Positions 55,240-63,848 of a stretch of DNA of 64,000 bases are shown piece by piece. Every line of letters begins with the position of its first letter. The stretch's first letter is position 1. The translations under genes were made by a program, and so were the position numbers. The stretch is from the NCBI RefSeq assembly GCF_007858435.1, contig NZ_VIGW01000006.1:62001-126000 (forward strand), read 5' to 3'. The DNA comes from Tsukamurella asaccharolytica (GTDB lineage Bacteria; Actinomycetota; Actinomycetes; Mycobacteriales; Mycobacteriaceae). The notes beneath the pieces are model-generated. The model did no database searches, was not told where the DNA came from, and saw nothing but the letters and a program-made list of their open reading frames with translations.

Positions 55240-56237
55240 TGCGCGCGCGGATGACCACGATCTCCTTCTGGGTGTTCGCGGCCGGCCTGGTGCTCGGCGG
55301 CTACGTGCTCGCGCGCGACATGCTGCCGCGGTTCGGCGAATCCGGCGCCGCCATGGCCGCGGCGGCGCCGATCATCGTGCTCGCGGCCGCCGCGGTCGCG
55401 GTGATCATCTGGGCCCTCGACCGGTCCGACGCCCAGGTCCGCAGCGCGTGGGCGCTCGCCTTCGCCTGGGGCGCGATCGGCGCGTGCGGGCTGGCGCTGC
55501 AGATCAACGGCTTCGCCTCCGACGCCGTCAGCGACGTGCTCGACGACCCCGGCGCCACGTACTGGGGCGCCGCCCTCGTCGGCCCGCTCAACGAGGAGAC
55601 CATCAAAGGTGCCGGCGTGGCCCTGCTGCTCGTGATCTTCCGCGACCGGCTGCGCCGCCCCCTCCAGATCTTCGCCGTCGGCGCGTTCGCGGGCCTCGGC
55701 TTCCAGGTGGTGGAGAACCTCAGCTATGCGATCACCTTCGCGCTGCGCGACGCGCAGTCCGACGTCGCCGGCGCGCTCACCGTGACCCTGCTGCGCGCGC
55801 TGTTCGGCTTCCAATCGCACTGGGTGTACACCGGGTTCTTCGCGCTGGGACTCGCACTGCTGCGCAGCCGCCCGGCGCTGGCAGTCCTCGCCGTGGCGCT
55901 GTCGTACCTCCTGCACTTCTGGTGGAACGCCCCCGGCGGTGACGACCCGATGCTCGCCTTCGCCCTGATCCTGCTCAAATGCGCGGTCACCCTCACCCTC
56001 CTCGGCGCGGCCTGGTGGTGGATGATCCTCGACCAGCGCCGATGGCTCCAGGGCGCCATCGGTACGCCCGAAGCGGCGGCGCTCGCCCCGCCCGCCGAGC
56101 TCGCGACGCTGCCCACCCGGGCCCTCCGTCGCGCAGGCCAGGAGTACCTGCGCCACTACTACGGCCCCGCGTTCGCCGATGTCGCGCGGGAGCGGCAGAG
56201 GTGGCTGATCCGCGAGCTGACCCAGCGCCTCGGCTGA
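55239..56237 (+). CDS. PrsW-family intramembrane metalloprotease
   Basis: A 332-aa membrane protein with eight or nine helices and the Abi/PrsW signatures: PLNEETIKG (paired glutamates), GFQVVENLSYA (second Glu/Asn site) and SHWVYTGFFALG plus LLHFWWN (His ligands). PrsW proteases cleave anti-sigma factors or other membrane proteins. The substrate here is unknown. The C-terminus adds a basic helix (YLRHYYGPAFADVARERQ). It is translationally coupled to the small protein upstream and convergent, three bases from the SAF gene. Confidence 0.82.
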   Translation: MRARMTTISFWVFAAGLVLGGYVLARDMLPRFGESGAAMAAAAPIIVLAAAAVAVIIWALDRSDAQVRSAWALAFAWGAIGACGLALQINGFASDAVSDVLDDPGATYWGAALVGPLNEETIKGAGVALLLVIFRDRLRRPLQIFAVGAFAGLGFQVVENLSYAITFALRDAQSDVAGALTVTLLRALFGFQSHWVYTGFFALGLALLRSRPALAVLAVALSYLLHFWWNAPGGDDPMLAFALILLKCAVTLTLLGAAWWWMILDQRRWLQGAIGTPEAAALAPPAELATLPTRALRRAGQEYLRHYYGPAFADVARERQRWLIRELTQRLG

Positions 56238-56240
56238 CCC

Positions 56241-56873
56241 TCACCGGAAGACCACCGACAGCGGCGAACTGAGCGCCGCGGCGGCCACCGCGTGCGCCTC
56301 CGACTCCGACATCGCGAGCATCGCGGTGCGCGCCTGCTGCCGCCCGGCCTGCGGGGCCGCGGCCACCGCCACCGTCGCCGAGCGGGCCAGCACCGCGGGC
56401 GAGTCGTCCTTGCGCTGGGCCACCACGTCCACCACGTCGCCCGCGCGGAGCAGGTCCATCGTGGCCGGGTCGTGCAGCGATACCGGCACCAGCCGCGCGC
56501 CGGGGCGTATCTGCCCGGCGGTGCGGTCGGTGAGCACCCGCCGGCCCGTGAGGATCTCGCCCGCGGCCACCGGGCCCGTCACCGACCGGCCGACGGCATC
56601 GTCGGGCCCCGTCAGCGCGTCCTGCGGCGCGAGCTCGGCGGGCACGGTGCGCACCGCCAGGTCGTCGCCGGAGAGCCGGCCACCCGGCCCCAGCTCGCGG
56701 GCGGCCACGAGCACCTGCGCCTGCGGCCCGCTGGGCCGGCTGGTGACGGCGATGACGAGCGCGAGCGCGGCCAGGACCGCGGCGACGGCCCGTCGAGCCG
56801 TCAGCGTGCGCGCCCAGCCGGGTCGCAGCGCGGCCCGCAGCCTCTCCGCCCCGGTCGGTTGCAAGGAGTCCAT
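56241..56873 (-). CDS. SAF-domain membrane protein (CpaB/RcpC-like)
   Basis: A 210-aa protein with one N-terminal membrane helix (RRAVAAVLAALALVIAVTS) and a SAF domain (VLVAARELGPGGRLSGDDLAVRTVP, GRSVTGPVAAGEILTGRRVL), then an RcpC-like segment (ARLVPVSLHDPATMDLLRAGDVVDVVAQR). CpaB/RcpC proteins help assemble Flp/Tad pili, but no tad genes are near. Single SAF proteins at this locus are common in actinobacteria and uncharacterised. The ATG is at 56873. Confidence 0.78.
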   Translation of the reverse strand: MDSLQPTGAERLRAALRPGWARTLTARRAVAAVLAALALVIAVTSRPSGPQAQVLVAARELGPGGRLSGDDLAVRTVPAELAPQDALTGPDDAVGRSVTGPVAAGEILTGRRVLTDRTAGQIRPGARLVPVSLHDPATMDLLRAGDVVDVVAQRKDDSPAVLARSATVAVAAAPQAGRQQARTAMLAMSESEAHAVAAAALSSPLSVVFR

Positions 56874-56961
56874 GCCAGGACGCTACGACGGTGCGCCGTC
56901 GCGGCACCGTCGGAGAAGGGGTGCCTGTGGATAACCCCGAACCTGTGGAGGAAGGCCCCGA

Positions 56962-57765
56962 TCAGGCCTTCGGATCCTTGTAGTAGACGATCTGGTGCGT
57001 CGTCGCCAGGAGGGTGCCGTTGCGGCCCCAGAGCTGGCCGTACTGGTCGAAGTGGCCGTGGCCGAACCGGGCGGCGCGGGCGGAGGCGAGCAGGTGATCA
57101 TCGCCCTGCTGCTCGAGTTCCGCGGGGCTCGCGTGGAAGTACGTCGTCAGCGAGATCGTCCCGGCCGGCACGTACGTGCCGCGGCGCAGGAAGATCCGCG
57201 GGAAGAAGGAATCGGCGATCGAGGCGAGCGCCGGATAGTCCAGCGGGCGGGCGGGCTTGTCGCGCAGCCACATGGTGGTCGTCGAGCCCTCCTGCGGGCC
57301 GTCCATCTCCAGGCTGCCCTCGACGAAGCGGGTCTCGTAGTTCTTCGCCCACTCCACGAACTCCGGCAGCGACAGCTCGGGGTAATCCTCGGGGCCCTGG
57401 ACGGGCGGGAAGTCCAGTTCGGTGTCGCTCCAGGTGTCGCGGCGGGTGCCGAACACCGCGGTCCCGGAGGCGACGGCACCGTCGTCCTGACTGATGACGA
57501 ACGTGAAGTGCTGGTTGGTGCGGTTCGTGCGGAGCACGGTGATCGCGAGGTCCCAGGCGCCGTTCGTGATCGGGGCGGCGAAGTTGAGCGTGAGACTCAG
57601 CGGGTGCCCGTGTGCCTCGGGGTGCGCCTGCAACGCGGCGACCACCGCGGCGGCCGTGATCCCGCCGAACGGCCCGACCATGTTGTTGTAGGCCGGGTGC
57701 GTGTGCGCGCGGAAGCCGCCGTCGACGGGCTCGAGAGCCGTCGCCTCGTCGAAGACGTGCGTCAC
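56962..57765 (-). CDS. acyl-CoA thioesterase (TesB-like, double hot-dog)
   Basis: A 267-aa protein with two hot-dog halves: FRAHTHPAYNNMVGPFGGITAAAVVAALQ at the start and PAGTISLTTYFHASPAELEQQGDD...GHGHFDQYGQLWGRNGTLLATT near the end. Family members hydrolyse medium or long acyl-CoAs. The GTG start at 57765 overlaps the fmdB stop (GTGA), so the two are co-translated; longer upstream open frame belongs to the fmdB shadow. Confidence 0.8.
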   Translation of the reverse strand: MTHVFDEATALEPVDGGFRAHTHPAYNNMVGPFGGITAAAVVAALQAHPEAHGHPLSLTLNFAAPITNGAWDLAITVLRTNRTNQHFTFVISQDDGAVASGTAVFGTRRDTWSDTELDFPPVQGPEDYPELSLPEFVEWAKNYETRFVEGSLEMDGPQEGSTTTMWLRDKPARPLDYPALASIADSFFPRIFLRRGTYVPAGTISLTTYFHASPAELEQQGDDHLLASARAARFGHGHFDQYGQLWGRNGTLLATTHQIVYYKDPKA

Positions 57766-58028
57766 GAGCTGGTCGCCTTGTCGGCCTTCGTGGAGGTGTC
57801 GGGCTTCTTCTCCGATTTCTTCTCCGACGTGGCCGCTGTATCGGCCTTGGAGCTGCGCGAATCGGTGCGGTAGAAGCCGCTGCCCTTGAAGACTACGCCG
57901 ACGGAGTTGAACAGCTTCCGCAGCGGTCCGCCGCAGTGGGGGCACTCGGTCAGCGAATCGTCGGAGAAGGACTGGACGGCGTCGAAGGCCTCGCCGCACT
58001 CCTTGCACTGATACGAATAGGTAGGCAC
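57762..58028 (-). CDS. FmdB-family zinc-ribbon protein
   Basis: An 88-aa protein: PTYSYQCKECGEAFDAVQ and ECPHCGGPLRKLF give the two CxxC knuckles of a rubredoxin-like zinc ribbon, followed by FNSVGVVFKGSGFYRTD and a Lys/Ser/Thr-rich disordered tail. It is the Rv0991c type, described in M. tuberculosis as a redox-regulated chaperone-like protein. GTG at 58028 chosen because the family begins MPTYxY. Confidence 0.9.
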   Translation of the reverse strand: MPTYSYQCKECGEAFDAVQSFSDDSLTECPHCGGPLRKLFNSVGVVFKGSGFYRTDSRSSKADTAATSEKKSEKKPDTSTKADKATSS

Positions 58029-58102
58029 GCTGCCGATTCTACCTCGCGGATTAGCACTCGTGCGATTCGAGTGCCAGGGGTGTGAGCGGATACGATACCG
58101 GC

Positions 58103-58654
58103 ATGACGGCTCCCTCACCCGCGCGGCGCATCGTGGACGCGGCACGCGAGGTGATCGCCGCGAACGGCATCCCCGGCGTCAGCATGGATCAGGTGGCCAA
58201 GCAGGCGCACGTCTCCCGCAGCACGCTGTACCGGATCTTCCCCAACCGCGACCAGTTGATCGCCCGCGTCGTGGCCATCGAGATCCGCACGCTGCGCCGC
58301 AAGCTCGACAAGACGATCGTGGGGTACACGCCGCAGCAGACCCTGGTCGAGGTGTTCGTCCTGAGCATCGAGCAGGCCGAGGCGAACATGGCCGTCTCGA
58401 AGGTGCTGGCCGCCGAGCCCGAGTACTTCCTGCGCATCCCGCGCGGCGTGTGGGACCTGCTCATTCAGGGCATCGTGATCCGGCTGCGCAACTCCGGCGC
58501 TGAGCAGGACTACGCGGAGCTCTGCTCCGTGGTGGACCTCATCCTGCGGATCACGGGTTCGCTGCTGTCCAACCCGCCCACCGGCCTGGACATCAGCGAT
58601 ACCGACGCGCTGCGGGCGTACGGCGAGAAGTACGTCACCCGCCTCCTGGTGTAG
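58103..58654 (+). CDS. TetR/AcrR family regulator
   Basis: A 183-aa TetR repressor: RIVDAAREVIAANGIPGVSM then QVAKQAHVSRSTLYRIFPNRD recognition helix; helical effector domain after residue 55. ATG 58103 is preferred to GTG 58082: TACGAT at 58091-58096 lies seven bases upstream and would give a leaderless message. Divergent from fmdB, so fmdB and the thioesterase may be targets. Confidence 0.82.
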   Translation: MTAPSPARRIVDAAREVIAANGIPGVSMDQVAKQAHVSRSTLYRIFPNRDQLIARVVAIEIRTLRRKLDKTIVGYTPQQTLVEVFVLSIEQAEANMAVSKVLAAEPEYFLRIPRGVWDLLIQGIVIRLRNSGAEQDYAELCSVVDLILRITGSLLSNPPTGLDISDTDALRAYGEKYVTRLLV

Positions 58655-58727
58655 ACCGGCGCCGTCAATCCACGGCCCACAGCGTCACGAAGCCAGATCC
58701 GGCCTCCTGACGCTCTCAGCCGCGGAT

Positions 58728-59258
58728 TCACGACACGAAGTCCACCAACCCCGACGGGGTCAGTGCCGCATGCACCGGCACATCCGTGGGCTCCGACGGC
58801 AGGAAGTCGACCAGCTCGTCGTCGTAGACCACCGCGATCAGCCGCGGCCCCGCCACCAGCGAACGGTCGTAGTAGCCCGCCCCGCGCCCCAGCCGCACAC
58901 CCGCGCGGGAGCAGCCCAGCGCGGGCAGCAGCACCGTCGACGCCGAGGCCACAGCATCAACGCCCAGCCGCGGCCCCGCGGGTTCGAGGAGCCCGAAGGG
59001 CCCGGGGGCCAACGATCCCGACCAGGCCCAGTCCAGCGGGCCGGGCTCAGGCGGGGTGACCGGCAGCAATACCCGACGGTCCAGGGTGAACGCCGGCTCG
59101 GTACCCACCGGCACGTACGCCGCCACCACCTCGCCCAGGTCCGCCGCGGCCAGAACGGACGTCAACGCCGCGCCGGCCGCGGCCCTCTCGGCCGAGGTCA
59201 TCGCCGCTCGCCCGCGGCGGAAACGCGCACGCCACTCGGCCTTGGATGCAGCGCTCAT
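58728..59258 (-). CDS. 5-formyltetrahydrofolate cyclo-ligase
   Basis: A 176-aa enzyme converting 5-formyl-THF and ATP to 5,10-methenyl-THF: KAEWRARFRRGRAAM basic N-helix, VAAYVPVGTEPA, and the conserved LGRGAGYYDRSL loop near residue 125. Folate carbon then serves purN/purH-type steps. Divergent from galU across 61 bp, as Rv0992c-Rv0993. Confidence 0.92.
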   Translation of the reverse strand: MSAASKAEWRARFRRGRAAMTSAERAAAGAALTSVLAAADLGEVVAAYVPVGTEPAFTLDRRVLLPVTPPEPGPLDWAWSGSLAPGPFGLLEPAGPRLGVDAVASASTVLLPALGCSRAGVRLGRGAGYYDRSLVAGPRLIAVVYDDELVDFLPSEPTDVPVHAALTPSGLVDFVS

Positions 59259-59319
59259 GCGGTGAACACGCAGCCACGCGGATCGGTTACCTCCATGAGC
59301 CCTAGCTTATGGTGGTGCA

Positions 59320-60219
59320 ATGACCACAGTCCCGTCCATCCCGAAGACCGCGATCGTCCCGGCCGCAGGCCTCGGCACCCGCTTCCTCCCTGCGACGAAG
59401 ACGGTGCCGAAGGAACTGCTCCCGGTGGTCGACACTCCCGGCATCGAGTTGGTGGCCGAGGAGGCCGCGGCCGCCGGCGCGGAGCGCCTGTGCATCGTGA
59501 CCAGCCCGGGTAAGGACGGGGTGGTGGCCCACTTCGTCGAGGACCTGGTGCTCGAGGGCACGCTGGAGAAGCGCGGCAAGACTGCGATGCTCGACAAGGT
59601 GCGCCGCGCCCCGAACCTCATCCACGCCGAGGCCGTCATCCAGGAGAAGCCGCTCGGCCTGGGGCACGCCGTGGCCTGCGTCGAGCCCGCCCTGGACGAC
59701 GACGAGGACGCGGTCAGCGTCCTGCTGCCCGACGATCTGGTGCTGCCCAACGGCGTGCTCACCACGATGGCGAAGGTCCGCGAGAAGCGCGGCGGCTCGG
59801 TGCTGTGCGCGATCGAGGTCACCCCGGAGCAGATCAGCAGCTACGGCGCCTTCGACGTAGAGATCGTGCCCGACGCCGCCAACCCCGACGTGCTCAAGGT
59901 CAACGGCATGGTCGAGAAGCCGAAGGCCGAGGACGCCCCGTCGAACTACGCGGCGGCCGGCCGCTATCTGCTGGATCGCGCGATCTTCGACGCGCTGCGC
60001 CGCATCGGCAAGGGCGCGGGCGGCGAGATCCAGCTGACCGACGCCATCGCACTGCTCATCAGCGAGGGGCATCCCGTGCACGTCGTGGTGCACCGCGGAA
60101 CCCGACACGACCTCGGAAATCCCGGGGGCTACCTCAAGGCTGCGGTTGACTTGGCGTTGGACCGCGATGACTACGGTCCCGACCTGCGGGCGTGGCTCGA
60201 GGGTCGACTCAACCGATAG
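59320..60219 (+). CDS. galU: UTP-glucose-1-phosphate uridylyltransferase
   Basis: A 299-aa nucleotidyltransferase: KTAIVPAAGLGTRFLPATKTVPKELLPVVDTPG N-terminal signature, PLGLGHAVACVEPAL, LLPDDLVL (metal Asp) and GMVEKPKAEDAPSNYAAAGRYLL. It makes UDP-glucose for trehalose, glycogen and wall polysaccharides. ATG at 59320. First gene of galU-glp-rimJ, with 13 bp to the next gene. Confidence 0.95.
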   Translation: MTTVPSIPKTAIVPAAGLGTRFLPATKTVPKELLPVVDTPGIELVAEEAAAAGAERLCIVTSPGKDGVVAHFVEDLVLEGTLEKRGKTAMLDKVRRAPNLIHAEAVIQEKPLGLGHAVACVEPALDDDEDAVSVLLPDDLVLPNGVLTTMAKVREKRGGSVLCAIEVTPEQISSYGAFDVEIVPDAANPDVLKVNGMVEKPKAEDAPSNYAAAGRYLLDRAIFDALRRIGKGAGGEIQLTDAIALLISEGHPVHVVVHRGTRHDLGNPGGYLKAAVDLALDRDDYGPDLRAWLEGRLNR

Positions 60220-60232
60220 GGAGGCCGACGAC

Positions 60233-61474
60233 ATGCGCTCCGTGGAGGACCATCTGGCACGGGTCACAGCGGCGGCGGTGGCGCCGCGGCCGGTGCGTGT
60301 GGGTATCTCCGAGGCGCAGGGCCTCATGTGTGCGGAGGAAGTGGTCGTCGAGAGCGCCCTCCCCGCCTTCGACCAGGCCGCCATCGACGGCTACGCCGTG
60401 CGCTCCGTGGACGTGGCGCGCGCCGGCGAGACCGACGAGGAGACCGGCGAGCAGATCGTGGTCTCGCTCCCCGTCGTGGGCGAGGTCCGCGCGGGCAACC
60501 GCCAGCCCATCCGGCTGCAGCCCGGTCAGGCCGTCAAGGTCGAGACCGGTGCGCCCCTGCCGACGCTCGCCGACGCCGTCCTCCCCGATAAGTGGACCGA
60601 CGGTGGCCTGTCGAAAGTCCGTGTCGGACACTCGGTCCGGTCCGGCCAGTACGTCCGGCGTACCGGCGACGACGTGCAGCCGGGCGACGTGGCCGTCCGC
60701 CGCGGCACCGTCGTCGGGCCCGCGCAGGTGGGCCTGCTCGCCGCCGTCGGGCGCGACAAGGTCTCCGTGCACCCGCGGCCGCGCGTCGCGGTGATCTCCG
60801 TGGGCCGCGAGCTGGTCGACATCGACCGGGACACCGGCGCCGGCCAGGTCTACGACGTGGCCTCCTACGCGCTGGCCGCCGCCGCCCGCGACTGCGGCGC
60901 CGAGGTGCACCGCGTGGGCATCGTCACCACCGACGGGGTGCGGGAGGCGGTCGAGGCGCAGCTGCAGCGCTCCGAGGTCGTGATCGTGACCTCCGCGCTC
61001 GGCGGCACCGCCTCCGAGGACATCACCACCGCGCTCGCCGACCTGGGCGACCTCGCGGTGGAACGCGTCGCGATGCATCCGGCGTCGGTGCAGGGCTTCG
61101 GCACGCTCGGCGACGATCAGGTGCCCACCTTCCTGCTGCCCTCGAACCCGATGAGCGCGCTGGTCGCCTTCGAGGTCATGGTGCGGCCGCTGATCCGCAT
61201 CGCGCTCGGTAAGCGGCAGCCGATGCGCCGGCTGGTCTCGGCCAAGAGCGCGGCGTCGCACCAGTCGCCCGTGGGCCGGCGCGAGTACGTCCGCGGCCAG
61301 CTCATGCGCGACGAGGACACCGGCGAATTCATGGTCGCGCCGATCCCCGACAACGGCTCCCACCTGCTGGTGAGCCTGGCCGAGGCGAACTGTCTCATCG
61401 TCGTGGAACCGGAGGTCACCGAGGTCCGCGCGGGCGACGACGTCGTCGTCGCCTTCCTCGCCCAGCGCGGCTGA
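60233..61474 (+). CDS. glp: MoeA/gephyrin-like protein (Glp candidate)
   Basis: A 413-aa MoeA-fold protein: FDQAAIDGYAVRSVDV, GQAVKVETGAPLPTLADAV, YDVASYALAAAARDCGAEV, and a C-terminal beta-barrel domain. In molybdotransferases the active loop reads SGGVSxGDxD or close. Here it is TSALGGTASEDITTALAD, so catalysis is doubtful. Corynebacteriales have a gephyrin-like Glp at this site, encoded near its membrane receptor GlpR, and Glp binds FtsZ. The glpR-like gene is two genes downstream. RBS AGGGAGG before the ATG at 60233. Confidence 0.82.
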   Translation: MRSVEDHLARVTAAAVAPRPVRVGISEAQGLMCAEEVVVESALPAFDQAAIDGYAVRSVDVARAGETDEETGEQIVVSLPVVGEVRAGNRQPIRLQPGQAVKVETGAPLPTLADAVLPDKWTDGGLSKVRVGHSVRSGQYVRRTGDDVQPGDVAVRRGTVVGPAQVGLLAAVGRDKVSVHPRPRVAVISVGRELVDIDRDTGAGQVYDVASYALAAAARDCGAEVHRVGIVTTDGVREAVEAQLQRSEVVIVTSALGGTASEDITTALADLGDLAVERVAMHPASVQGFGTLGDDQVPTFLLPSNPMSALVAFEVMVRPLIRIALGKRQPMRRLVSAKSAASHQSPVGRREYVRGQLMRDEDTGEFMVAPIPDNGSHLLVSLAEANCLIVVEPEVTEVRAGDDVVVAFLAQRG

Positions 61475-61475
61475 C

Positions 61476-62108
61476 GTGCTCTTCGGAAGGGACTGGCAGG
61501 TCGAACTGGGCCCGCTCACGACGGCTGCGGGCGTCGTGCGGCTGCGGCCCATCCGGGCCCGCGACGGCCGGCAGTGGTCGCGGCTGCGGCTGCTCAACCG
61601 CGCGGAGCTCGAGCCCTGGGAACCGTCGGACGAGGTGAGCTGGCAGCGCCGGCACACCGCCTCGCAGTGGACACCGCTGTGCGCCTCGCTCCGCGCGCAG
61701 GCCCGGTCCGGCCAGATCGTGCCCATGGTCATCGAGGTCGACGGTGCCTACGCCGGCCAGATCACCATCGGCAACATCACCCGCGGGCAGCTGCGCAGCG
61801 CGTGGGTCGGGTACTGGGTGGACCGGCAGGTGACCGGTCGCGGGGTGGCGACGGCGGCGGTCGCGTTGGCCGTCGACCACTGCTTCGGGGCGCTGCAGCT
61901 GCACCGCGTGGATGCGACGGTGCGTCCGGAGAACGCCGGCTCTCTTGCCGTGCTGCGGCATTCGGGTTTCCGCGAGGAGGGCCTGCTGCGCCGCTACCTG
62001 CACGTCGACGGTGCCTGGCGCGACCACCTGCTCGTCGCGATCACGGCCGAGGAAGTCGCGGATTCGATGGTCGCGCGCGTGGTTCGATCCGGGCGCGCCC
62101 GCTTCTGA
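61476..62108 (+). CDS. rimJ: RimJ-type GNAT N-acetyltransferase
   Basis: A 210-aa GNAT: RLRPIRARDGRQWSRLRLLN beta1-alpha1, GQITIGNITRGQLRSAWVGYWVDRQVTGRGVATAAVAL with the acetyl-CoA loop (RQVTGRGVATAA), and DATVRPENAGSLAVLRHSGFREEG. RimJ-type enzymes acetylate protein N-termini; the M. tuberculosis counterpart is Rv0995. The GTG start lies one base after the glp stop, so translation is coupled. Confidence 0.85.
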   Translation: MLFGRDWQVELGPLTTAAGVVRLRPIRARDGRQWSRLRLLNRAELEPWEPSDEVSWQRRHTASQWTPLCASLRAQARSGQIVPMVIEVDGAYAGQITIGNITRGQLRSAWVGYWVDRQVTGRGVATAAVALAVDHCFGALQLHRVDATVRPENAGSLAVLRHSGFREEGLLRRYLHVDGAWRDHLLVAITAEEVADSMVARVVRSGRARF

Positions 62109-62249
62109 TCGTGTGACTGAAGTGACTGGTTGAGATTTTTGGGGTTTGCCTACGGCGCGTCGGCCGTGCTTATTCGTGCAGTTGAAATAGCCTTCAAGGC
62201 GACTTACACGGATGTGATCCGTGCTCGCTGAATGCTGGAGGGAGCCGAG

Positions 62250-63434
62250 ATGATCCCGCAGACACTGCTCTGGGTGGGGCTGATCGTCGCGTGGCTGGTG
62301 GTGCTCGTTCCGATGCTCGCCGCGCGGCATCCCAAGGTGAACCAGGTGTCCGACGCGACGCTGAAGACCCGCCTGCTGCACCGCGGCGGCTCCGCCGGCC
62401 GCGCCGTGCGACGCCGCATCCGCCCGGCGGCCACCGTCGCCGAGAAGCGCTCCGGCGAGGCCGCTGACGATGCCGCTCCCGAGGGTGTCGCCGCCGAGGA
62501 TGTCGAGGACGGCCGGATCGTGCTCGGCAAGGCCGCCCCCGCGGCGACCGTCGAGCTCGCCGACGAGGAGGCGGAGGCGCACGCCTACGTGGACTCTGAC
62601 GTCGACGACCTGCACGGATCCAGCCCGATGGACGGCGACACCACCCCGATCCCCACTGTCGAGCGGGCGGCGATGGCCGCGCAGAAGCAGGTCGTCGACC
62701 TCGACCGCCTCGACGACGAGGCCGCTCCGATCGTCCGGCGCGTCTCCGCGCCCGAGCCCGAGGTGGCACCCGAGGCCGAGGTGGCACCCGAGGCCGACGT
62801 GGCACCCGAGGCCGACGTCGCGGCGGAGAAGGACGCCGACGAGACCGTCGATGAGGGCGTCGACGATCCGGCGGCGCTGGACGACGTCCCTGCGGACGAG
62901 CAGCTCACGGAGGAGCTCGACCCCGTCGCCCGCCCGGCGGCCCTGCTCGATGAGGAGGAGGACGTCGACGCCGAGCCGCGGCGCCGGCGCGGCGGCTACG
63001 ACCCCGAGAACGACGCCCGCATCACCGAGGCGCGGTTCCGGTTCCGGCAGCGCGTGACGCTGGTGCTGGGCGTGCTCGCCGTGGTCGCGCTGGGCGCGGG
63101 CCTGATGAACGTCCCCTTCGCCTGGTACGGACTCGGCGCCGTGGTGCTCGCGCTGGTCGTCTACCTGGTGTACCTGCGCCGGACGGTGCGGATCGAGACC
63201 GAGATCCGTCGCCGCCGCCTGGCCCGGCTCGAGCGTGCGCGCCGCGAGCGCGCCCGGGAGGCCGAGCTGCGCGACGGGGTGCCCGCGCACCTGCGTCGGG
63301 GCGGCTGCATCGTCATGGAGATCGACGACGAGGACCCGGCCTTCGATCACCTGCCGCGCTACCGCGCGGAGGAGTTCGACTTCCTCGATCGCCCCGCTGA
63401 CGTGCGGGAACCGTACGAGCGCAAGGTCGGTTAA
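62250..63434 (+). CDS. glpR: SepX/GlpR-type divisome membrane protein
   Basis: A 394-aa protein: N-terminal helix (TLLWVGLIVAWLVVLVPMLA) with HPKVNQVSDATLKTRLLHRG, an acidic disordered centre containing EVAPEAEVAPEADVAPEADV repeats, then two helices (VTLVLGVLAVVALGAGLM, YGLGAVVLALVVYLVYL) and a basic coiled segment. The C-terminal acidic region (EIDDEDPAFDHLPRYRAEEFDFLDRP) is typical. GlpR links Glp-FtsZ to the polar scaffold Wag31 in Corynebacterium; SepX is the Streptomyces relative. ATG 62250 is preferred to ATG 62232 because GGAGG (62237-62241) lies eight bases before it. Confidence 0.83.
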   Translation: MIPQTLLWVGLIVAWLVVLVPMLAARHPKVNQVSDATLKTRLLHRGGSAGRAVRRRIRPAATVAEKRSGEAADDAAPEGVAAEDVEDGRIVLGKAAPAATVELADEEAEAHAYVDSDVDDLHGSSPMDGDTTPIPTVERAAMAAQKQVVDLDRLDDEAAPIVRRVSAPEPEVAPEAEVAPEADVAPEADVAAEKDADETVDEGVDDPAALDDVPADEQLTEELDPVARPAALLDEEEDVDAEPRRRRGGYDPENDARITEARFRFRQRVTLVLGVLAVVALGAGLMNVPFAWYGLGAVVLALVVYLVYLRRTVRIETEIRRRRLARLERARRERAREAELRDGVPAHLRRGGCIVMEIDDEDPAFDHLPRYRAEEFDFLDRPADVREPYERKVG

Positions 63435-63476
63435 CAGTTTCGCCGTGGGCCTTGGTAAGGTATCCGAGTTCCGCAA

Positions 63477-63549
63477 GGGGCTATAGCGCAGTTGGTAGCG
63501 CGCCTCGTTCGCATCGAGGAGGTCAGGGGTTCGATTCCCCTTAGCTCCA
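63477..63549 (+). tRNA. tRNA-Ala (anticodon CGC)
   Basis: A complete 73-nt cloverleaf: acceptor GGGGCTA/TAGCTCC (one G-U), D arm GCGCAGTTGGTAGCGC, anticodon stem CCTCG/CGAGG with loop TTCGCAT (anticodon CGC, reading GCG), variable loop, T arm AGGGGTTCGATTCCCCT. The CCA end is not encoded. A terminator follows. Confidence 0.97.
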
Positions 63550-63559
63550 CCCAGGAACG

Positions 63560-63595
63560 CCGCAGGCCAGGAGGATTCTTCCTCCTGGCCTGCGG
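63560..63595 (+). terminator. terminator after tRNA-Ala
   Basis: CCGCAGGCCAGGAGGA pairs with TCCTCCTGGCCTGCGG, a perfect 16-bp stem with a four-base loop. Confidence 0.88.
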
Positions 63596-63848
63596 TCGTT
63601 TGTCCGCTCGAGCAAAGTCTCAACCTGGACTTGAGTCAGGTGTCGTCGGGGTCGGTTCGACGCGGCAGTGTCCGAAGGTTCCGTTTTGTGCAGTTGCTGA
63701 AGATGTGGCCGGGGCAGATACACGTACGAAAATCAAATTTAACTATTCGAAACCAACAGCGAATCATCTGTGCCAGTGCGTGTTTCGAACGTCTAGGTAG
63801 TCGCAGGACGGCGTCGCACCCGCGTGTCCGGCGCTACTCTTCTGCGAC
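63596..63848. other. 253-bp intergenic region with an A/T-rich patch
   Basis: No gene is credible here. Between about 63722 and 63775 the DNA is markedly A/T-rich compared with the rest of the window. It could be the promoter of the following secreted-protein gene or remnant foreign DNA next to a tRNA. I found no copy of the tRNA 3' end that would mark an attachment site. Confidence 0.45.

Noticed and set aside
63492-63800. 102-codon open frame overlapping tRNA-Ala
   Set aside because: It begins inside the tRNA and crosses the terminator hairpin; codon use is not that of a gene.
63596-63848. Integrated element at tRNA-Ala
   Set aside because: The A/T-rich patch is suggestive, but no integrase and no repeat of the tRNA 3' end are present in the window.
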